NCBI GenBank assembly: GCA_900550315.1
Contig: URRK01000077.1
Span: 1 to 7,553 of the forward strand
DNA length: 7,553 bases
DNA from: an uncultured Oscillospiraceae bacterium
GTDB taxonomy: Bacteria > Bacillota > Clostridia > Oscillospirales > Acutalibacteraceae
Direction of reading: 5' to 3'
Each line of letters begins with the position of its first letter. The first letter of the stretch is position 1. Of the stretch, positions 6,539 to 7,553 are shown in pieces. A program made the position numbers and the translations under genes. The notes beneath the pieces are model-generated. The model was not told the DNA's origin. It did not search any database and saw only the letters and a program-made list of their open reading frames with translations.

Positions 6539-7114
6539 TTAGTGGTAGTGGTAGCCTAAATCAAAGGCACGCAGGTTTAACTCTTTAAATTTTTCGGGCA
6601 CCGTTTCGCAAATAATTTTTTGCCAAACGGCGTAGTTAATGTTGGTGCTTTGCGCCAGCACCCCAATTAAAACAACATTAACCGCTTTGGCCGAGCCGGC
6701 CTGCTCGCTTAGCTTTAAAGCGTCCAGCGCGGTAAGGTCGGCACGCTCGCCAAGGTAGCCCGCAATGTTTTGCGGGTACTCGGCAGCGCCGGTAATAACC
6801 GGCATTGGCAAAATGGCGCGGTCGTTTAAAATTATTTTGCCGCCCTTACGCAAATAGGGCAAAGCCCGCAGGGCCTCCAACCGTTCAAAGGCTAAAATAA
6901 TGTCGGCCTCGCCCTTGTCAATAATCGGGGCGTTTACCTGCTCGCCGTATTTAACGTAGGTAACAACGCTGCCGCCGCGCTGGCTCATGCCGTGCACTTC
7001 CGAAACCTTAACATCGTACCCTTCGTGAATAACGGCGGCACCCAAAATGCGGCTGGCCAGCAAGGTGCCCTGGCCGCCAACGCCAACAATCATAATATTT
7101 TTTGTGTTTGCCAT
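6539..7114 (-). CDS. iorB: Indolepyruvate:ferredoxin oxidoreductase beta subunit
   Basis: At 191 residues this has the normal length for IorB. The Rossmann-like N-terminus carries GVGGQG (11-16) followed by TLLASRILG, then SEVHGMSQRGGSVVTYV (38-54), both hallmarks of the gamma-type domain of 2-oxoacid:ferredoxin oxidoreductases, and EADIILAFERLEALRALPYL (69-88). With IorA it oxidatively decarboxylates aryl pyruvates, coenzyme A-dependently, passing electrons to ferredoxin in the cytoplasm. Its catalytic partner, the thiamine-pyrophosphate alpha subunit, should lie just upstream. Here only an IorA-like C-terminal ferredoxin tail is present. AAGGAGG lies 7 bases before the ATG, and TAATG overlaps the upstream stop by one base, the usual iorAB arrangement. 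Nothing in the gene looks broken. Confidence 0.93.
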   Translation of the reverse strand: MANTKNIMIVGVGGQGTLLASRILGAAVIHEGYDVKVSEVHGMSQRGGSVVTYVKYGEQVNAPIIDKGEADIILAFERLEALRALPYLRKGGKIILNDRAILPMPVITGAAEYPQNIAGYLGERADLTALDALKLSEQAGSAKAVNVVLIGVLAQSTNINYAVWQKIICETVPEKFKELNLRAFDLGYHYH

Positions 7115-7553
7115 TACGCTTCCTCCTTACCAATGGCGCCAAAGGGGCAAACGCCGGTGCACAGCCCGCAGCCGTTGCACTGGGTAACATCAATTTGGGC
7201 CTTGTTGTTTTTAAACTGAATGGCCGGGCAGCCTAATTTCATGCACTTTTTGCAGCCGCGGCACTTTTCCAGATCGTAGACGGGAAGGCGGTGCGCCTCG
7301 ATGCCGAAATCGTTGAGGGAGGGCTTCATGCAGCTGTTCGGGCAGCCGCCCACGGCGATCTTAAACTTGTGCGGCAGGGCGACGTTGCCCCAGCCGGTGT
7401 AGAACTTGTCGAACAATTCGGCGCAGATGGCCTGCGTGTCGGCGTTGCCGTAGACGCAGGTGGTGCCCTTGCAGGCCGTGAGGGGACGGACCTTCGCGCC
7501 GGTGCCGCCGATGACGAGGCCGGCGTCCACGGCGAACTGGCGCACGGCCTCCA
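7114..7553 (-). CDS. Chimeric 4Fe-4S protein: sulfite/nitrite reductase-like domain joined to an IorA-type ferredoxin tail (5' partial)
   Basis: The frame is open to the right edge (E-A-V before the GTG at 7545), so the true start lies outside; numbering here is from that GTG. Residues 1-~95 look like the siroheme/4Fe-4S domain of small nitrite/sulfite reductase-like proteins: LVIGGTGAKVRP (10-21), C25-x4-C30 and IAVGGCPNSCMKPSLNDFGI (63-82) with C68-x3-C72. Residues ~95-143 form two ferredoxin clusters, C95-x2-C98-x2-C101-x4-C106-P and C123-x2-C126-x2-C129-x3-C133-P, and the stretch LGCPAIQF to PFGAIGKEEA matches the C-terminal end of IorA. Codon use changes in the same place: by hand count about 7 of the first 95 codons end in A/T, against about 15 of the last 45. 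A natural iorA should be ~580 residues. The ORF may therefore be a recombinant gene or an assembly join. The reading frame is certain; its existence as one protein is doubtful. Confidence 0.7.
   Translation of the reverse strand, partial: EAVRQFAVDAGLVIGGTGAKVRPLTACKGTTCVYGNADTQAICAELFDKFYTGWGNVALPHKFKIAVGGCPNSCMKPSLNDFGIEAHRLPVYDLEKCRGCKKCMKLGCPAIQFKNNKAQIDVTQCNGCGLCTGVCPFGAIGKEEA
7122..7128 (-). promoter_or_regulatory. Ribosome binding site of iorB
   Basis: The minus strand reads AAGGAGG 7 bases before the iorB ATG, inside the last codons of the upstream ferredoxin-like gene. With the TAATG overlap it fixes the iorB start and implies translational coupling to the upstream gene. Confidence 0.8.

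Noticed and set aside
6992..7219. Short open frames on both strands around the iorB start (plus 6992-7219, minus 7008-7193).
   Set aside because: Both overlap iorB and the ferredoxin tail in other frames. The minus-strand one lacks its own ribosome binding site, and its cysteine/arginine-rich product resembles no family.

Overview
All the genes I can support lie on the minus strand, so the window reads from right to left. The clean AAGGAGG-type ribosome binding sites, the lipoprotein, the CotH-type kinase and the indolepyruvate:ferredoxin oxidoreductase subunit suggest an anaerobic, Gram-positive, Clostridia-like bacterium, perhaps Oscillospirales. That placement is inference from gene content. 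Most of the window has mixed codon endings. The last ~290 bases (from about 7255 to the end) are markedly richer in G/C-ending codons.

Layout in transcription order. (1) 7553-7114: a partial ferredoxin-like ORF that appears chimeric. Its 5' part resembles the siroheme/4Fe-4S domain of a nitrite/sulfite reductase-like protein. Its last ~45 residues look like the C-terminal ferredoxin domain of IorA. (2) 7114-6539: intact iorB, overlapping the previous stop by one base. (3) 6523-6152: a 123-aa one-TM protein resembling only the C-terminal part of DUF4956 membrane proteins. (4) 6151-4718: a lipoprotein with two FN3-like domains and a CE4/NodB polysaccharide deacetylase domain. (5) 4717-4364: a 354-base gap with no convincing intact gene, holding a degenerate 15-base tandem repeat, a broken pentapeptide-repeat reading frame and a weak promoter candidate. 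(6) 4363-2876: a secreted or membrane-anchored CotH-family kinase. (7) 2862-658: a membrane-anchored TIM-barrel glycosidase-like protein with a C-terminal CBM9-like module. (8) 661-1: the N-terminal 220 residues of a membrane-anchored HEAT-repeat protein, running off the left edge.

Genes 3, 4, 6, 7 and 8 make sense together as a cell-envelope or exopolysaccharide module: an extracytoplasmic deacetylase, a glycan-acting TIM barrel, a CotH kinase, a DUF4956-like piece and a membrane HEAT scaffold. The deacetylase plus TIM barrel recalls the two halves of PgaB, here on separate polypeptides. A glycosyltransferase would be expected beyond position 1, but none is visible here. The Ior genes are metabolic (2-oxoacid/aryl-pyruvate oxidation) and seem only to be neighbours.

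The two points most worth checking are the composition and family switch near 7235-7263, which is either real recombination or an assembly join, and the repeat-bearing gap between the deacetylase and cotH.
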